A stretch of DNA of 64,000 nucleotides, taken from NCBI RefSeq assembly GCF_900157365.1, contig NZ_FUEZ01000004.1, positions 1,723,066-1,787,065 on the forward strand, in the 5' to 3' direction. Source of the stretch: Mycobacterium numidiamassiliense (GTDB taxonomy: Bacteria > Actinomycetota > Actinomycetes > Mycobacteriales > Mycobacteriaceae). Below the pieces are notes generated by a model. It searched no databases. It was given only the letters and a program-made list of their open reading frames with translations, and had not been told where the DNA came from. Shown in pieces: positions 8,578 to 16,884 of the stretch; within the stretch, counting starts at the first letter, position 1, and each line of letters starts with the position of its first letter. The position numbers and the translations under genes are program-made.

Positions 8578-9360
8578 CTATCGATGGGTGAAGTTGGGGG
8601 CGCGTTTTTCGATGAAGGCGGCCATTCCTTCGGACTGGTCGTCGGTCGCGAACGTCGAATGGAACAGCCGGCGTTCGTAGAGAAGTCCCTCGGTGAGGGT
8701 GGATTCGAAGGCGCGGTTGACGGCTTCCTTGGCCATCCGGGCGGCCGAGCGGGACATCTGCGAAATGGTGGTCGCGACGGCTTTGGCCTCGGTCAGCAGG
8801 TCGTCGGCGGGCACCACCCGCGAAACCAGGCCGCTCCGTTCGGCTTCGGTGGCGTCGATGGTGCGTCCCGTCAGGATCAGGTCCATTGCCTTCGCCTTGC
8901 CGATGGCCCGGGTAAGGCGCTGCGAGCCGCCCATGCCCGGCAGCACACCGAGTTTGATCTCGGGCTGGCCGAACTTGGCCGTGTCGGCGGCGATCAGCAG
9001 GTCGCATATCATCGCGAGCTCGCACCCGCCGCCCAATGCGTGCCCGGCCACCGCCGCGATCGTCGGTGTGCGGACGGCGGCCAGCTTGCCCCAGGGGGCG
9101 AAGAAGTCCGCGCCGAACGCGTCGGCGAAGCTCAACTCGGCCATCTCTTTGATGTCGGCACCCGCGGCGAATGCCCGGGCTGAGCCGGTGATGATGATCG
9201 CCCCAATGCCGGGATCGTCGTCCAGTTCGGCTGCGGCGGTGGTTACTTCGGCCATCACCTGGCTGTTGAGTGCGTTGAGCGCCTTGGGCCGGTTCAGCGT
9301 GATGATGCCGACGCGCTCCTCGCGCTCGACCAGGATGGTTTCGTACACCTTGTCAGTCAC
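8578..9360 (-). CDS. echA8: Enoyl-CoA hydratase EchA8
   Basis: A 260-residue crotonase, the usual length. [11 protein letters not shown] at about 22-32 and AGADIKEM near 66-73 form the CoA-binding and oxyanion elements, and both catalytic glutamates are present: Glu114 in GGGCELAM and Glu134 in GQPEIKLG. This is the canonical set for hydrating trans-2-enoyl-CoA to 3-hydroxyacyl-CoA in beta-oxidation. AAGG lies about 8 bases before the GTG start. It sits 12 bp downstream of echA9 in the same direction and 10 bp upstream of the membrane hydrolase gene, so the three are probably one operon, as Rv1071c-Rv1069c. Confidence 0.92.
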   Translation of the reverse strand: MTDKVYETILVEREERVGIITLNRPKALNALNSQVMAEVTTAAAELDDDPGIGAIIITGSARAFAAGADIKEMAELSFADAFGADFFAPWGKLAAVRTPTIAAVAGHALGGGCELAMICDLLIAADTAKFGQPEIKLGVLPGMGGSQRLTRAIGKAKAMDLILTGRTIDATEAERSGLVSRVVPADDLLTEAKAVATTISQMSRSAARMAKEAVNRAFESTLTEGLLYERRLFHSTFATDDQSEGMAAFIEKRAPNFTHR

Positions 9361-9372
9361 AGAACCGCCTTT

Positions 9373-10419
9373 CTAGAAGCTTAGGTCGTCATCAACCGGT
9401 GCGAAATATGCGTCGACATCGGCCGCCGTCACCGCGGCCAGTGACGCCGGAGACCACTTCGGGTTGCGGTCCTTATCGATGATCAGTGCGCGAATACCCT
9501 CCACCAGGTCGTGGGAGCGCGCCGCCGTCGACGACACCCGATAGTCCTGGACCAGAACATCTTCCAGCGTTTCGAGCTTGCCGGCGCGGCGCACCGCCTC
9601 CAATGCCACCGACACCGCGATGGGGGAGCGGCTGGTGATCAGATCGGCGGCGTCGTTGGCCGGCCCGGCGTCGAGCCCGCGCAGGGCGGCGACGATGTCC
9701 TCGACGGTGTCACCGGAGAAGCATTCGTCGATCCAATCACGTTGTGCGACAAGTAAACTGGGTGGCGGTTCGACGGCATGAGAAGCGACGGCGGTCTCGA
9801 CCCCGTCGGAGATGATCGCCGCGGTGAACGCCTTGAGATCATCGTGCGGCACGTAGTGGTCGGCGAATCCCAGTGCGATGGCGTCGGATCCGGAAAATGT
9901 CGCGCCGGTCAGCGCCGCGTACAGGCCCAGCGCCCCGGGTGCCCGGGACAACAAGAAGGCGCCGCCCACGTCGGGGATGAATCCGATGCCGACCTCTGGC
10001 ATTGCCAACTTTGAGGTTTCGGTCACCACCCGGACGCTGCCGTGCGCACTGACGCCGACGCCGCCGCCCATCACGATGCCGTCCATCAACGACACATACG
10101 GCTTGGCGAACCGGCCGATCTGGCCGTTGAGCAGATACTCGTCGCGCCAGAATTTGCGAACCTCGACGCCGTCCTTGCGGGCGCTGTGATAGACCGCGAC
10201 CACGTCGCCGCCGGCGCACAACCCGCGCTCGCCGGCCCCGGAGAGCACCACTGCGCGGACCGCGTCGTCGTCGGCCCAACGGGTCAACAGGGGTCGCAGC
10301 GCGTCCACCATCGTCTGGTTCAGCGAGTTGATCGCCTTCGGGCGGTTGAGCGTGATCAAGCCGACACCATTGACGACCTCGGTCAAGACCTCGGATTCCT
10401 CAGTCGCGCCGTCGGTCAC
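9373..10419 (-). CDS. echA9: Enoyl-CoA hydratase/isomerase family protein EchA9 (3-hydroxyisobutyryl-CoA hydrolase-like)
   Basis: A 348-residue crotonase-superfamily enzyme, longer than EchA8 by a C-terminal extension. LNRPKAINSLN, CAGGDVVAVY, DGIVMGGGVG and MPEVGIGFIPDVGG are the typical motifs of 3-hydroxyisobutyryl-CoA hydrolases, in which the second glutamate (MPEVGIG) is kept while the first is replaced by glycine (GGGVG). Valine catabolism is therefore a reasonable role. It is the first gene of the leftward echA9-echA8-hydrolase group. The upstream gap holds two dyads shared with the divergent membrane-protein gene. Confidence 0.85.
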   Translation of the reverse strand: MTDGATEESEVLTEVVNGVGLITLNRPKAINSLNQTMVDALRPLLTRWADDDAVRAVVLSGAGERGLCAGGDVVAVYHSARKDGVEVRKFWRDEYLLNGQIGRFAKPYVSLMDGIVMGGGVGVSAHGSVRVVTETSKLAMPEVGIGFIPDVGGAFLLSRAPGALGLYAALTGATFSGSDAIALGFADHYVPHDDLKAFTAAIISDGVETAVASHAVEPPPSLLVAQRDWIDECFSGDTVEDIVAALRGLDAGPANDAADLITSRSPIAVSVALEAVRRAGKLETLEDVLVQDYRVSSTAARSHDLVEGIRALIIDKDRNPKWSPASLAAVTAADVDAYFAPVDDDLSF

Positions 10420-10580
10420 GCCCTAGTCTCCCATCGCCGGAATCGATGCCCGAAGCGTTGCCGTGCTGGCCGTCCGGGCCTTGAGCAGCAATCTAGATCG
10501 TGACTACTGCAGCGGTGGGAGCGGGTAAGGATTATGTTTAACCCGACGTCAGCATCCGAGCCCGGAAAGGTCGTTAAATA

Positions 10581-10625
10581 CCCAGCTCCGCTGGGAACCC
10601 GGAACGGCGACTGATCGTTGATCAG
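10581..10625. promoter_or_regulatory. Two dyad symmetries in the echA9 / Bax-inhibitor divergent region
   Basis: CCCAG-N5-CTGGG (10581-10595) and CTGATC-GTT-GATCAG (10611-10625) lie between divergent genes. Either could be an operator or an mRNA hairpin in the leader of the rightward gene. No regulator is assigned. Confidence 0.35.
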
Positions 10626-10669
10626 GTGTTCGCGCCATGCGAAACACAGTCTTAGGAGAGGATCCGACG

Positions 10670-11515
10670 GTGCGGGAGACAAGCAACCCGGTATTTCGTT
10701 CGCTGCCCAAGCAGAGCGGCGGATACGCGCAATTCGGCACTGGTGTGGGCCCGGCTCAGCAGGGCTACTACCAAGCCGACCCCTACAGGGCTCCGTACCA
10801 GGAGGCCAAAGCCTCCCGGCCGGTGACCATCGACGATGTCGTCACCAAGACCGGCATCACGCTGGGCGTGTTGACGATCACCGCGATCGTTTCGTACTTC
10901 TTGGTCTCGGCCAACCTCGCGCTGGCGATGCCGCTGACGCTGATCGGTGCATTCGGCGGCCTGGGGCTGGTGCTGATCGCCACCTTCGGGCGCAAGCAGG
11001 ACAGCCCGGCGATCGTGCTGAGCTACGCGGTCCTCGAGGGTCTGTTCCTCGGTGCCATCTCGTTCGTCCTGGCCAACTTCCAGGTGCAGCATGCCAATGC
11101 CGGTGCGTTGATCCTGCAGGCCGTCATGGGCACCCTGGGTGTGTTCTTCGGCATGCTCGTCGTCTACAAGACCGGCGCCATCCGGGTCACGCCGAAGTTC
11201 ACCCGCTGGGTGGTTGGCGCGATGTTCGGCGCGCTGGCCCTGATGCTCGGTAACTTCCTGCTGGGCCTGTTCGGTGTCGGCGGTGGCGCGGGGCTGGGCC
11301 TGCGCAGCGGCGGCCCGATTGCCATCCTGTTCTCGGTGGCGATGATCTGCATCGCGGCGTTCAGCTTCCTCATCGACTTCGACGCGGCCGACCAGATGAT
11401 CCGCGCCGGAGCACCCGAGAAGGCGGCGTGGGGCATCGCGCTTGGCCTGACCGTGACGCTGGTCTGGCTCTACCTCGAGATCCTGCGTCTGCTCAGTTAT
11501 CTGCAGAACGATTAG
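10670..11515 (+). CDS. Bax inhibitor-1/YccA family membrane protein (Rv1072-like)
   Basis: A 281-residue integral membrane protein. A polar N-terminus of about 55 residues rich in Gly, Tyr and Gln is followed by seven hydrophobic segments, starting with TLGVLTITAIVSYFLVSANL and ending LTVTLVWLYLEILRLLSYL; a final charged loop carries DFDAADQMIRAGAPEKAAWG, typical of the Bax1-I family. GTG 10670 is preferred over ATG 10637 because GGAGAGG stands about 8 bases upstream of it. Family members affect ion leak and stress tolerance in other bacteria; no role is known here. A strong terminator follows. Confidence 0.8.
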   Translation: MRETSNPVFRSLPKQSGGYAQFGTGVGPAQQGYYQADPYRAPYQEAKASRPVTIDDVVTKTGITLGVLTITAIVSYFLVSANLALAMPLTLIGAFGGLGLVLIATFGRKQDSPAIVLSYAVLEGLFLGAISFVLANFQVQHANAGALILQAVMGTLGVFFGMLVVYKTGAIRVTPKFTRWVVGAMFGALALMLGNFLLGLFGVGGGAGLGLRSGGPIAILFSVAMICIAAFSFLIDFDAADQMIRAGAPEKAAWGIALGLTVTLVWLYLEILRLLSYLQND

Positions 11516-11527
11516 CAAGCTCGACAG

Positions 11528-11562
11528 AAAAAGCCGGCACGCTGAGAAGCGTGCCGGCTTTT
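11528..11562 (+). terminator. Intrinsic terminator after the Bax-inhibitor-like gene
   Basis: GCCGGCACGC (11533-11542) pairs perfectly with GCGTGCCGGC (11549-11558) around a six-base loop, with an A run before and TTTTG after. This is the clearest Rho-independent terminator in the window, 12 bp beyond the stop codon. Confidence 0.9.
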
Positions 11563-11568
11563 GTCTGC

Positions 11569-11600
11569 GCTGAGGGCTAGCCGAGCCGCTCGATCACCAT
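11569..11600. repeat. 32-bp direct repeat, left copy (fadA3 tail duplicate)
   Basis: This copy matches 13193-13224 at 30 of 32 positions, sharing GAGCCGCTCGATCACCAT. The right copy is the genuine 3' end of fadA3 (codons MVIERLS-stop, leftward); here the same codons would read MVIERLG-stop without a thiolase attached. The two copies bound a 1.6-kb segment absent from my recollection of the M. tuberculosis locus. Confidence 0.75.
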
Positions 11601-11601
11601 T

Positions 11602-11831
11602 TCTTGCTCAACACGAGGGCCTGCGCCCCTGGTTGTAGCTGCTGGGCCGGCCGGCCCAGCAGCGTCGAGACTGTATCGGCGACGACTTCGAAGCAAAAGT
11701 CAACGAGCCGGGTGGCCTTTTCGGGGTCGGCTTGTGGACAGCACACCAGCGCGCAAACGTCTTGGCGGCCCAAACCGACCAGAGCATCTTGCGCTGCCGG
11801 TGTTCCCCGTGGCGCCGGTGACCAGGATCAT
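11602..11831 (-). pseudogene. Remnant of an NAD(P)-binding (NmrA/SDR-like) gene
   Basis: Leftward from the ATG at 11831 the frame reads MILVTGATGNTGS, a clear Rossmann nucleotide-binding start, then degenerates and stops after about 43 codons. A second leftward frame continues protein-like from about 11794 to a TGA at about 11600 (ending QALVLSKKW) but has no start. The ATG lies one base after the stop of the SnoaL-like gene (TGACATG), so it was once the second gene of that operon. The two pieces may come from one gene by frameshift or from two genes by deletion; which is not clear. Confidence 0.55.
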
Positions 11832-11832
11832 G

Positions 11833-12249
11833 TCACCATTCCGGCCTCTCGGCCGGCAGTTCGCTCAACGGTGTGACGGTCGCCCATCTTTCGACGATCT
11901 TGCCACCGGCGAGCCGCCATAACACGAACCCGTGAAACTCCATCCGCTGACCCGTCTTGGCGTGCGTGCCCGTCCAAATATTCCGCACCACAACTTTGTC
12001 GCCCTCGGCCAGCGCATCGAGCACATCGACGTGCAGGTCGGGAAGCAGCAAATGCAATTCGGCCATCAGAGCGCGGTCCCCGTCGCGTCCGCACGGTTGA
12101 CCCCCTGGACCGTCGTGGTCGTAGAAGTCCGCGGACATGTTGCGGATGACCGCATCGAGGTCTTTCTGGTTGACGAACTCGTCGAAGTGCTGCAGGACCA
12201 AGCGCCGATTCCGTTCTGGATCGGTCATCTGCCGTGCCGGGTCGGTCAT
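11833..12249 (-). CDS. SnoaL-like (ester cyclase / NTF2-fold) protein
   Basis: A 138-residue small alpha+beta barrel protein. DPERNRRLVLQHFDEFVNQ, ADFYDHDGPGGQP and WTGTHAKTGQRMEFHGF with VLWRLAGGKIVERW are typical of SnoaL-like ester cyclase relatives. The start at 12249 is fixed by GGAGGAAAC immediately upstream; longer versions reaching 12372 would overlap the divergent gene's promoter. It is divergent from an AraC-type regulator and upstream of a broken NAD(P)-binding gene, an arrangement often found in redox or quinone stress operons. The reaction is unknown. Confidence 0.72.
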   Translation of the reverse strand: MTDPARQMTDPERNRRLVLQHFDEFVNQKDLDAVIRNMSADFYDHDGPGGQPCGRDGDRALMAELHLLLPDLHVDVLDALAEGDKVVVRNIWTGTHAKTGQRMEFHGFVLWRLAGGKIVERWATVTPLSELPAERPEW

Positions 12250-12280
12250 GGTTTCCTCCGCATACGTTGCGGCCAGCATC

Positions 12281-12326
12281 GTGCGCACGTTGCGTGTGCG
12301 TCTTTCCTGTTTCGGTTGTTGCATAA
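12281..12326. promoter_or_regulatory. Candidate operator and -10 between SnoaL-like and AraC genes
   Basis: CGCAC (12284-12288) and GTGCG (12296-12300) form a dyad with a 7-bp spacer in the 122-bp divergent gap. CATAAT at 12321-12326 is a candidate -10 for the rightward AraC gene. AraC proteins usually bind such gaps, so autoregulation plus control of the SnoaL-like gene is likely but unproven. Confidence 0.35.
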
Positions 12327-12371
12327 TGCGCCGCGGGTGCGGCGTCGGGTGGCGTGGTAGACAAGTCCGCA

Positions 12372-13187
12372 ATGGGTGCCGACTATCCCGAGCTTCCCGC
12401 GGACGAGCCGTGGGCCGCTGCGCGAGTCTTCTTTTCCGCCGAAGAGTACCGCCATCCGCCGACGGGTTTGGTGCAACTGCGGCTGGTGCGGCGGGGAAGT
12501 GCCTACCTCGACGTCGATCTCGGGCTTGGGCTTCGCCGCGTGTTCAGCCGACCCGGTGACCTCCTTCTCACCCTGGGTGACCGGGCCACCATCTTTCGCG
12601 GCGAAGACGCCCGCGAGCTCACCTTGCTACAGATCAGGCCGCGCGCGGCGGTAAAACTTCTACGCCAAAGCGGCGGCCGAACGCTGCAGGACCTGCATCC
12701 GCTGCTGCGCCGCCCGGTGCGCGACCAGGTGATCGCCGAAATACTGCGCCGCCTGGAATGCGGCGGTTATCGCACCGCCACCGCCCAGCAGTGGGCGTTG
12801 GGGCTGATGTTCGCCCACCTGCTCGACCTCGCCCGCCAGATTGTCTCCAGCCACCCGAGACCACCGCTAACGGGTGAGGCCCTTACTGAACTGCTTATCC
12901 ACGTCGAAGAGCATCTGGCCGAAGCGTGGACGGTCGATCGACTTGCCGCCAAAGTAAACCTCCCTCGGCGCACGTTCGCTGCCGCGTTCAAACAGGCCAA
13001 GGGCTTATCCGTGCATCAGTACCTGCTGCAGCTGCGCGCCGATCAGGCCGTCGCCTTGTTGACAGGCACGGACTTGCCGATCGCCGACATCGCCCAAAGT
13101 GTCGGCTTCGCCCATCAGGCGCATATGACCCGGGTGCTCAACCGTCTCAAGCGCCGCACACCGGCTCAACTACGAAGAGAAGCGTGA
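12372..13187 (+). CDS. AraC family transcriptional regulator
   Basis: A 271-residue regulator with an N-terminal cupin-like sensing domain (RHPPTGLVQLRLVRRGSAYL, about 30-49) and a C-terminal double helix-turn-helix: WTVDRLAAKVNLPRRTFAAAF for the first and LPIADIAQSVGFAHQAHMTR for the second, close to the AraC consensus. ATG 12372 is chosen; a GTG at 12354 would add six residues. It is divergent from the SnoaL-like gene and lies inside the direct-repeat-bounded insert, so it is probably the local regulator that travelled with its target operon. The inducer is unknown. Confidence 0.85.
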   Translation: MGADYPELPADEPWAAARVFFSAEEYRHPPTGLVQLRLVRRGSAYLDVDLGLGLRRVFSRPGDLLLTLGDRATIFRGEDARELTLLQIRPRAAVKLLRQSGGRTLQDLHPLLRRPVRDQVIAEILRRLECGGYRTATAQQWALGLMFAHLLDLARQIVSSHPRPPLTGEALTELLIHVEEHLAEAWTVDRLAAKVNLPRRTFAAAFKQAKGLSVHQYLLQLRADQAVALLTGTDLPIADIAQSVGFAHQAHMTRVLNRLKRRTPAQLRREA

Positions 13188-13192
13188 GATTT

Positions 13193-13224
13193 GCTGAGGC
13201 CTAGCTGAGCCGCTCGATCACCAT
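13193..13224. repeat. 32-bp direct repeat, right copy (fadA3 3' end)
   Basis: This copy contains the last seven codons and stop of fadA3 plus 8 bp beyond it. It matches 11569-11600 with two mismatches, marking the right boundary of the inserted AraC/SnoaL segment. Confidence 0.75.
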
Positions 13225-14418
13225 CGCCATGCCCTGGCCGCCGCCGACACACATGGTCTCGAGGCCAAAGGTCTTGTCGTAGGTCTGCAGGTTGTTCAGC
13301 AGCGTGGTGGCGATGCGGGCGCCTGTCATGCCGAACGGGTGCCCCAGCGCGATCGCGCCGCCGGAGACGTTCAGCTTGTCCTCGTCGATGCCCAACTCGC
13401 GGGCCGAGCCCAGCACCTGCACCGCGAAGGCCTCGTTGATCTCGAACAGGTCGATGTCGCTGACCGACAGGCCGGCCCGCTGCAGCGCCTTCTTGGAAGC
13501 CTCGATCGGCCCCAAGCCCATGATCTCCGGCGACAGGCCGCTGACCCCGGTGGACACGATGCGGGCCAGCGGCTTGAGGCCCAGTTCCTTGGCCTTGGTG
13601 TCGCTGGTGATCACCAGCGCGGCAGCGCCGTCGTTCAGCGGGCAGGCATTGCCCGCGGTGACGGTGCCGTTGGGCCGGAACACCGGCTTGAGCTCGCTGA
13701 TCTTCTCGTAGGTGGTACCGGCCCGCGGACCGTCGTCGGTGCTCACCGTGGTGCCGTCCGGCAGGGTGACCGGGGTGATCTCGCGCTCGAAGAAGCCGCT
13801 CTTGATCGCCTCCTCGGCGCGGTTCTGGCTGCGCACCCCCCAGCGATCCTGGTCTTCGCGGCTGACGCCGGTGAGCAATGCGACGTTCTCCGCGGTCTGG
13901 CCCATCGCGATGTAGACGTCGGGCACGTTCCCGTCGGCGCGGGGGTCGTGCCATTCGTCGGCGCCGGCCGCTGCCGCGGTTGAACGCTCCTGGGCCTCCC
14001 CGAACAGCGGGTTCTTGGTGTCCGGCCAGGAGTCGGCGCTGCCCTTGACGAATCGGGAGACGGTCTCCACACCCGCGGAGATGAACGCGTCGCCCTCGCC
14101 GGCCTTGATCGCGTGGAAGGCCATCCGGCTGGTCTGCAGCGACGAGGAGCAGTACCGGTTGACCGTGGTGCCGGGCAGGAAGTCGTAGCCGAGCTCGACG
14201 GCGACAGCGCGCGCCAGGTTGTAGCCGGCCTCACCGGCCGGTTGGCCGCAGCCCAGGATGAGGTCGTCGATCTGGTGCGGGTTGAGCGCGGGCACCTTGT
14301 CCAGCGCGGCCCGCACCATCTGGGCGGCCAGGTCATCGGGCCGAATGCTGACCAGCGATCCCTTCATGGCGCGTCCGATCGGCGAGCGTGCGGCGGAGAC
14401 GATGACTGCTTCAGGCAT
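13201..14418 (-). CDS. fadA3: Acetyl-CoA acyltransferase (thiolase) FadA3
   Basis: A 405-residue thiolase. All catalytic residues are visible: the acyl-accepting Cys90 in NRYCSSSLQ, His360 in GHPFGMTGAR and the C-terminal Cys390 in MCVGGGQGMAMV. It would cleave 3-ketoacyl-CoA to acetyl-CoA in beta-oxidation, working with hydratases such as EchA8. The start at 14418 (MPEAVIVSAARSPIG) has GAAGGG upstream; the open frame continues 21 codons further without family similarity. It corresponds to Rv1074c. Its 3' end is duplicated at 11569-11600. Confidence 0.92.
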   Translation of the reverse strand: MPEAVIVSAARSPIGRAMKGSLVSIRPDDLAAQMVRAALDKVPALNPHQIDDLILGCGQPAGEAGYNLARAVAVELGYDFLPGTTVNRYCSSSLQTSRMAFHAIKAGEGDAFISAGVETVSRFVKGSADSWPDTKNPLFGEAQERSTAAAAGADEWHDPRADGNVPDVYIAMGQTAENVALLTGVSREDQDRWGVRSQNRAEEAIKSGFFEREITPVTLPDGTTVSTDDGPRAGTTYEKISELKPVFRPNGTVTAGNACPLNDGAAALVITSDTKAKELGLKPLARIVSTGVSGLSPEIMGLGPIEASKKALQRAGLSVSDIDLFEINEAFAVQVLGSARELGIDEDKLNVSGGAIALGHPFGMTGARIATTLLNNLQTYDKTFGLETMCVGGGQGMAMVIERLS

Positions 14419-14511
14419 GACGGTTCCCTTCAGATCCTTCGGATGAGTGCGGGCTCGCCGGACACGCGGGTGGCACACCACGCAGGCGGGCTCAACAAGT
14501 CCTCGTTAAAT

Positions 14512-15489
14512 CTAGTCACGGCCCATTGGCTGGTGGGACGACGGGCCAGACGAACTGGGTGCGGGGCGCCGCCATAGCCTTGCCACGGCGCTCAATCGCG
14601 TGTTGGCCGCCCCGAGCTCGGGCTCGCCGGCACGCGATGCCAGGTTGAGCACCGGGCTGTGCACCTCTTGGCCCAGCGCGTCGCAGAGCGCCACCAGCAG
14701 CTGGGCCGCCGCCAGCGCGTATGCCCTCGACGACGGGTGGAAGCCGTCGGCGGAGAACATCAGCTCCGGTGTCGCCCGGAATTGGGGAGCCAGCAGATTC
14801 GCGAGCGGCACCGGCGTGCCACCGGCCGCTCGCACAGCGCCGGCCTGGGCGCGGGCCAGCCGTACAGTCCGGCTGTGCGCCAGGGAACGCAGCGGCTGCG
14901 GGATGGCGGTGATCACGCCCAGATCCGGGCAGGTGCCGACGACCACCACCGCACCCCGGGTGCGCAACTTTGTCACCGTCCTGCCCAGCCGCCGGGCCGA
15001 CTGGCTGATCCCGTTCAGCGCCGTCACGTCGTTGGCGCCGAACATCATCACGGCAGCGTCCGGCGGCGGTCCGGCGACGAACATCGCGTCGACTTGACCG
15101 GAGACGCCTTTGGACGTGGCGCCGACAATGGCCTTGGTGCTCAACCGAATTCGTTTACCGGTCTGATCGGCGAGCCCGCGCGCGATCAGCACGCCCGGCA
15201 CTTCCTCGGCGCTCATGCAGCCGTAGCCGGTGGCGGTCGAATCCCCGAAGATCATCATGTGCAGGTCTACCGTCATGCCGCGCTGCCATCGTTCCACCGG
15301 TCCGCCGCCGGGGTTGTACACGCCGTCGGCGCGGGGCGGGATGTCCCACGCCTTGGGGATGACAGTGCGCGCGTGGCTGGCCTGGCCGACCAGCAGGTTG
15401 CGTGCGCCGAGATAGGCCGTACCGGTCGAGGCAAGCGCACCCGCTGCCGCAAGGGCGAGGGTCGAGCGACTTGGCAACCGCATGGTCAC
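14512..15489 (-). CDS. Exported SGNH/GDSL-type esterase (Rv1075c-like)
   Basis: A 325-residue protein with an N-terminal hydrophobic segment (LALAAAGALASTGTAYLGA, about 11-29) that serves as signal peptide or anchor. The SGNH residues are all present: block I FGDSTATG (Ser84), block III GAND near 150, and DGFH in block V near 244-247. The protein should hydrolyse short or medium acyl esters outside the cytoplasm, as reported for Rv1075c. The C-terminus is Ser/Pro-rich. The GTG at 15489 sits 6 bp after TAAACT, so the message is probably leaderless; the ATG two codons later is the alternative. Confidence 0.85.
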   Translation of the reverse strand: MTMRLPSRSTLALAAAGALASTGTAYLGARNLLVGQASHARTVIPKAWDIPPRADGVYNPGGGPVERWQRGMTVDLHMMIFGDSTATGYGCMSAEEVPGVLIARGLADQTGKRIRLSTKAIVGATSKGVSGQVDAMFVAGPPPDAAVMMFGANDVTALNGISQSARRLGRTVTKLRTRGAVVVVGTCPDLGVITAIPQPLRSLAHSRTVRLARAQAGAVRAAGGTPVPLANLLAPQFRATPELMFSADGFHPSSRAYALAAAQLLVALCDALGQEVHSPVLNLASRAGEPELGAANTRLSAVARLWRRPAPSSSGPSSHQPMGRD

Positions 15490-15495
15490 GCGATC

Positions 15496-15501
15496 AGTTT
15501 A
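15496..15501 (-). promoter_or_regulatory. -10 element TAAACT, leaderless promoter for the GDSL esterase
   Basis: Read leftward, TAAACT ends 6 bp before the GTG at 15489, with no ribosome site between. Confidence 0.55.
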
Positions 15502-15521
15502 GAACTGCTTTGACGTTTGCG

Positions 15522-15592
15522 TGGGCTGCTGGCAAACGTTGTGGTCACGTTGTGAATCAAATGTGGTATCAATTCAGACTCTTCAAACGTTG
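15522..15592. promoter_or_regulatory. Repeated CAAACGTTG boxes upstream of lipU
   Basis: CAAACGTTG occurs twice in direct orientation at 15533-15541 and 15584-15592 (51 bp apart), and a related inverted GACGTTTGCG lies at 15522-15531. The core AACGTT is palindromic. They occupy the 230-bp gap between the divergent esterase and lipU genes, so they may be regulator sites. No regulator is identified. Confidence 0.35.
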
Positions 15593-15719
15593 GACTCAGA
15601 AACGCCTGCGAAGCTGATTCTAACGGGAGGGTTGGACAACCCGGTGAATGGAAGTTACTGACAGTTAGTCAGCTCTCCGCATGCTGTATCGGACTACAAC
15701 GACGTAGGAAGTGTTGGGC

Positions 15720-16787
15720 ATGAGTGCACCTAGTTGGGCTTCCGGCTCGCCGAGGGAGGCTGTTCGCGCGCGTGATCTCCTCAGGGCGCGCAAGGCACAG
15801 AGTCGCAGATTTGCGACCAGCGACGGCGCACCCGTCGAGGTGCTCGAATCCGGGCCGAGCGTCCCCGCCCGAGTCGCCACCCTGGCGTCGCGACTCACCA
15901 TCAGGCCGATCTTGGCGGCCGGCAGCAACGCGCCCACCCTGCCGTGGCCGTGGGGCCTGATCGATCTGGCGGCCAAGGCCCTGCTTCCGGTGTCGGCCAC
16001 CGTCCGGGACACGGTGCGGCTGGCCAATGCCTCGGCGCAGTTGGTCCGCGCGCCCGGAGTGTTGCCGGCGGACGGCAGTCGACGCATGGTCGTCTACTTC
16101 CACGGCGGCGCGTTCCTCACTTGTGGGGCGAACTCACACGGCCGTGTCGTCGAGGCCATCTCAAAGTTCGCCGATTCGCCCGTGTTGGTCGTCAATTACC
16201 GCCTGCTGCCTAAACATTCGATCGGCATGGCGCTCGACGACTGCCGCGACGGCTACGAATGGGCGAAGCTGCGCGGCTACGACGCCGACCAGATCGTGCT
16301 GGCCGGCGATTCCGCGGGCGGATACCTGGCGTTGACCCTCGCCCAGCGGCTGCAGGAAGAGGGCGAGGAGCCGGCGGCGCTGGTCGCGATCTCGCCGTTG
16401 CTGCAACTGGCCAAGGAATACAAGCAGTCACATCCCAACATCAAGACCGACGCGATGTTCGCCTCCAAGGTGTTCGATGCGCTCATCGAATTGGTTGCCA
16501 GCGCCGCCGAGAAGAACATCGTCGACGGCAAGCCGGAAGAAATGTACGAACCCCTGGAACACATCAAACCCGGACTACCGCGCACCCTGATTCATGTGTC
16601 GGGCTCCGAGGTGTTGCTGCACGACGCGCAGCTAGCGGCCAGCAGGCTCGCCGCGGCCGGGGTGCCGGTCGAACTACGGGTGTGGCCCGGCCAGGTGCAC
16701 GACTTCCAGCTGGCGGGACCGCTGGTGCCCGAGGCCGCGCGCTCGCTGCGCCAGATCGGGGAGTACATCCGCGAGGCCACCGGCTGA
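15720..16787 (+). CDS. lipU: Lipase/esterase LipU (hormone-sensitive lipase family)
   Basis: A 355-residue alpha/beta-hydrolase of the HSL group. HGGAF (128-132) is the oxyanion-hole motif, GDSAGGYLAL places the nucleophile at Ser198, and VHDFQL near the C-terminus supplies the histidine. The first 115 residues form a cap region. ATG 15720 is chosen because GGAAG lies about 11 bases upstream; GTG 15711 lies too close to that site. It matches Rv1076 in position. A natural ester substrate is not identified. Confidence 0.85.
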   Translation: MSAPSWASGSPREAVRARDLLRARKAQSRRFATSDGAPVEVLESGPSVPARVATLASRLTIRPILAAGSNAPTLPWPWGLIDLAAKALLPVSATVRDTVRLANASAQLVRAPGVLPADGSRRMVVYFHGGAFLTCGANSHGRVVEAISKFADSPVLVVNYRLLPKHSIGMALDDCRDGYEWAKLRGYDADQIVLAGDSAGGYLALTLAQRLQEEGEEPAALVAISPLLQLAKEYKQSHPNIKTDAMFASKVFDALIELVASAAEKNIVDGKPEEMYEPLEHIKPGLPRTLIHVSGSEVLLHDAQLAASRLAAAGVPVELRVWPGQVHDFQLAGPLVPEAARSLRQIGEYIREATG

Positions 16788-16884
16788 CAATTGATTTTCG
16801 CGGCTCGACCTTGCGGCCGCCGGCCGCGGCGATGGCACCAGGAGCGGGTGTGCGTGGCCCGAAATCGCCTGAGACCATGAACGC

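Noticed and set aside
11604..11876. 90-codon rightward frame across the remnant region
   Set aside because: The leftward strand encodes a clear Rossmann start (MILVTGATGNTG) directly after the SnoaL-like stop, so the rightward frame is incidental.
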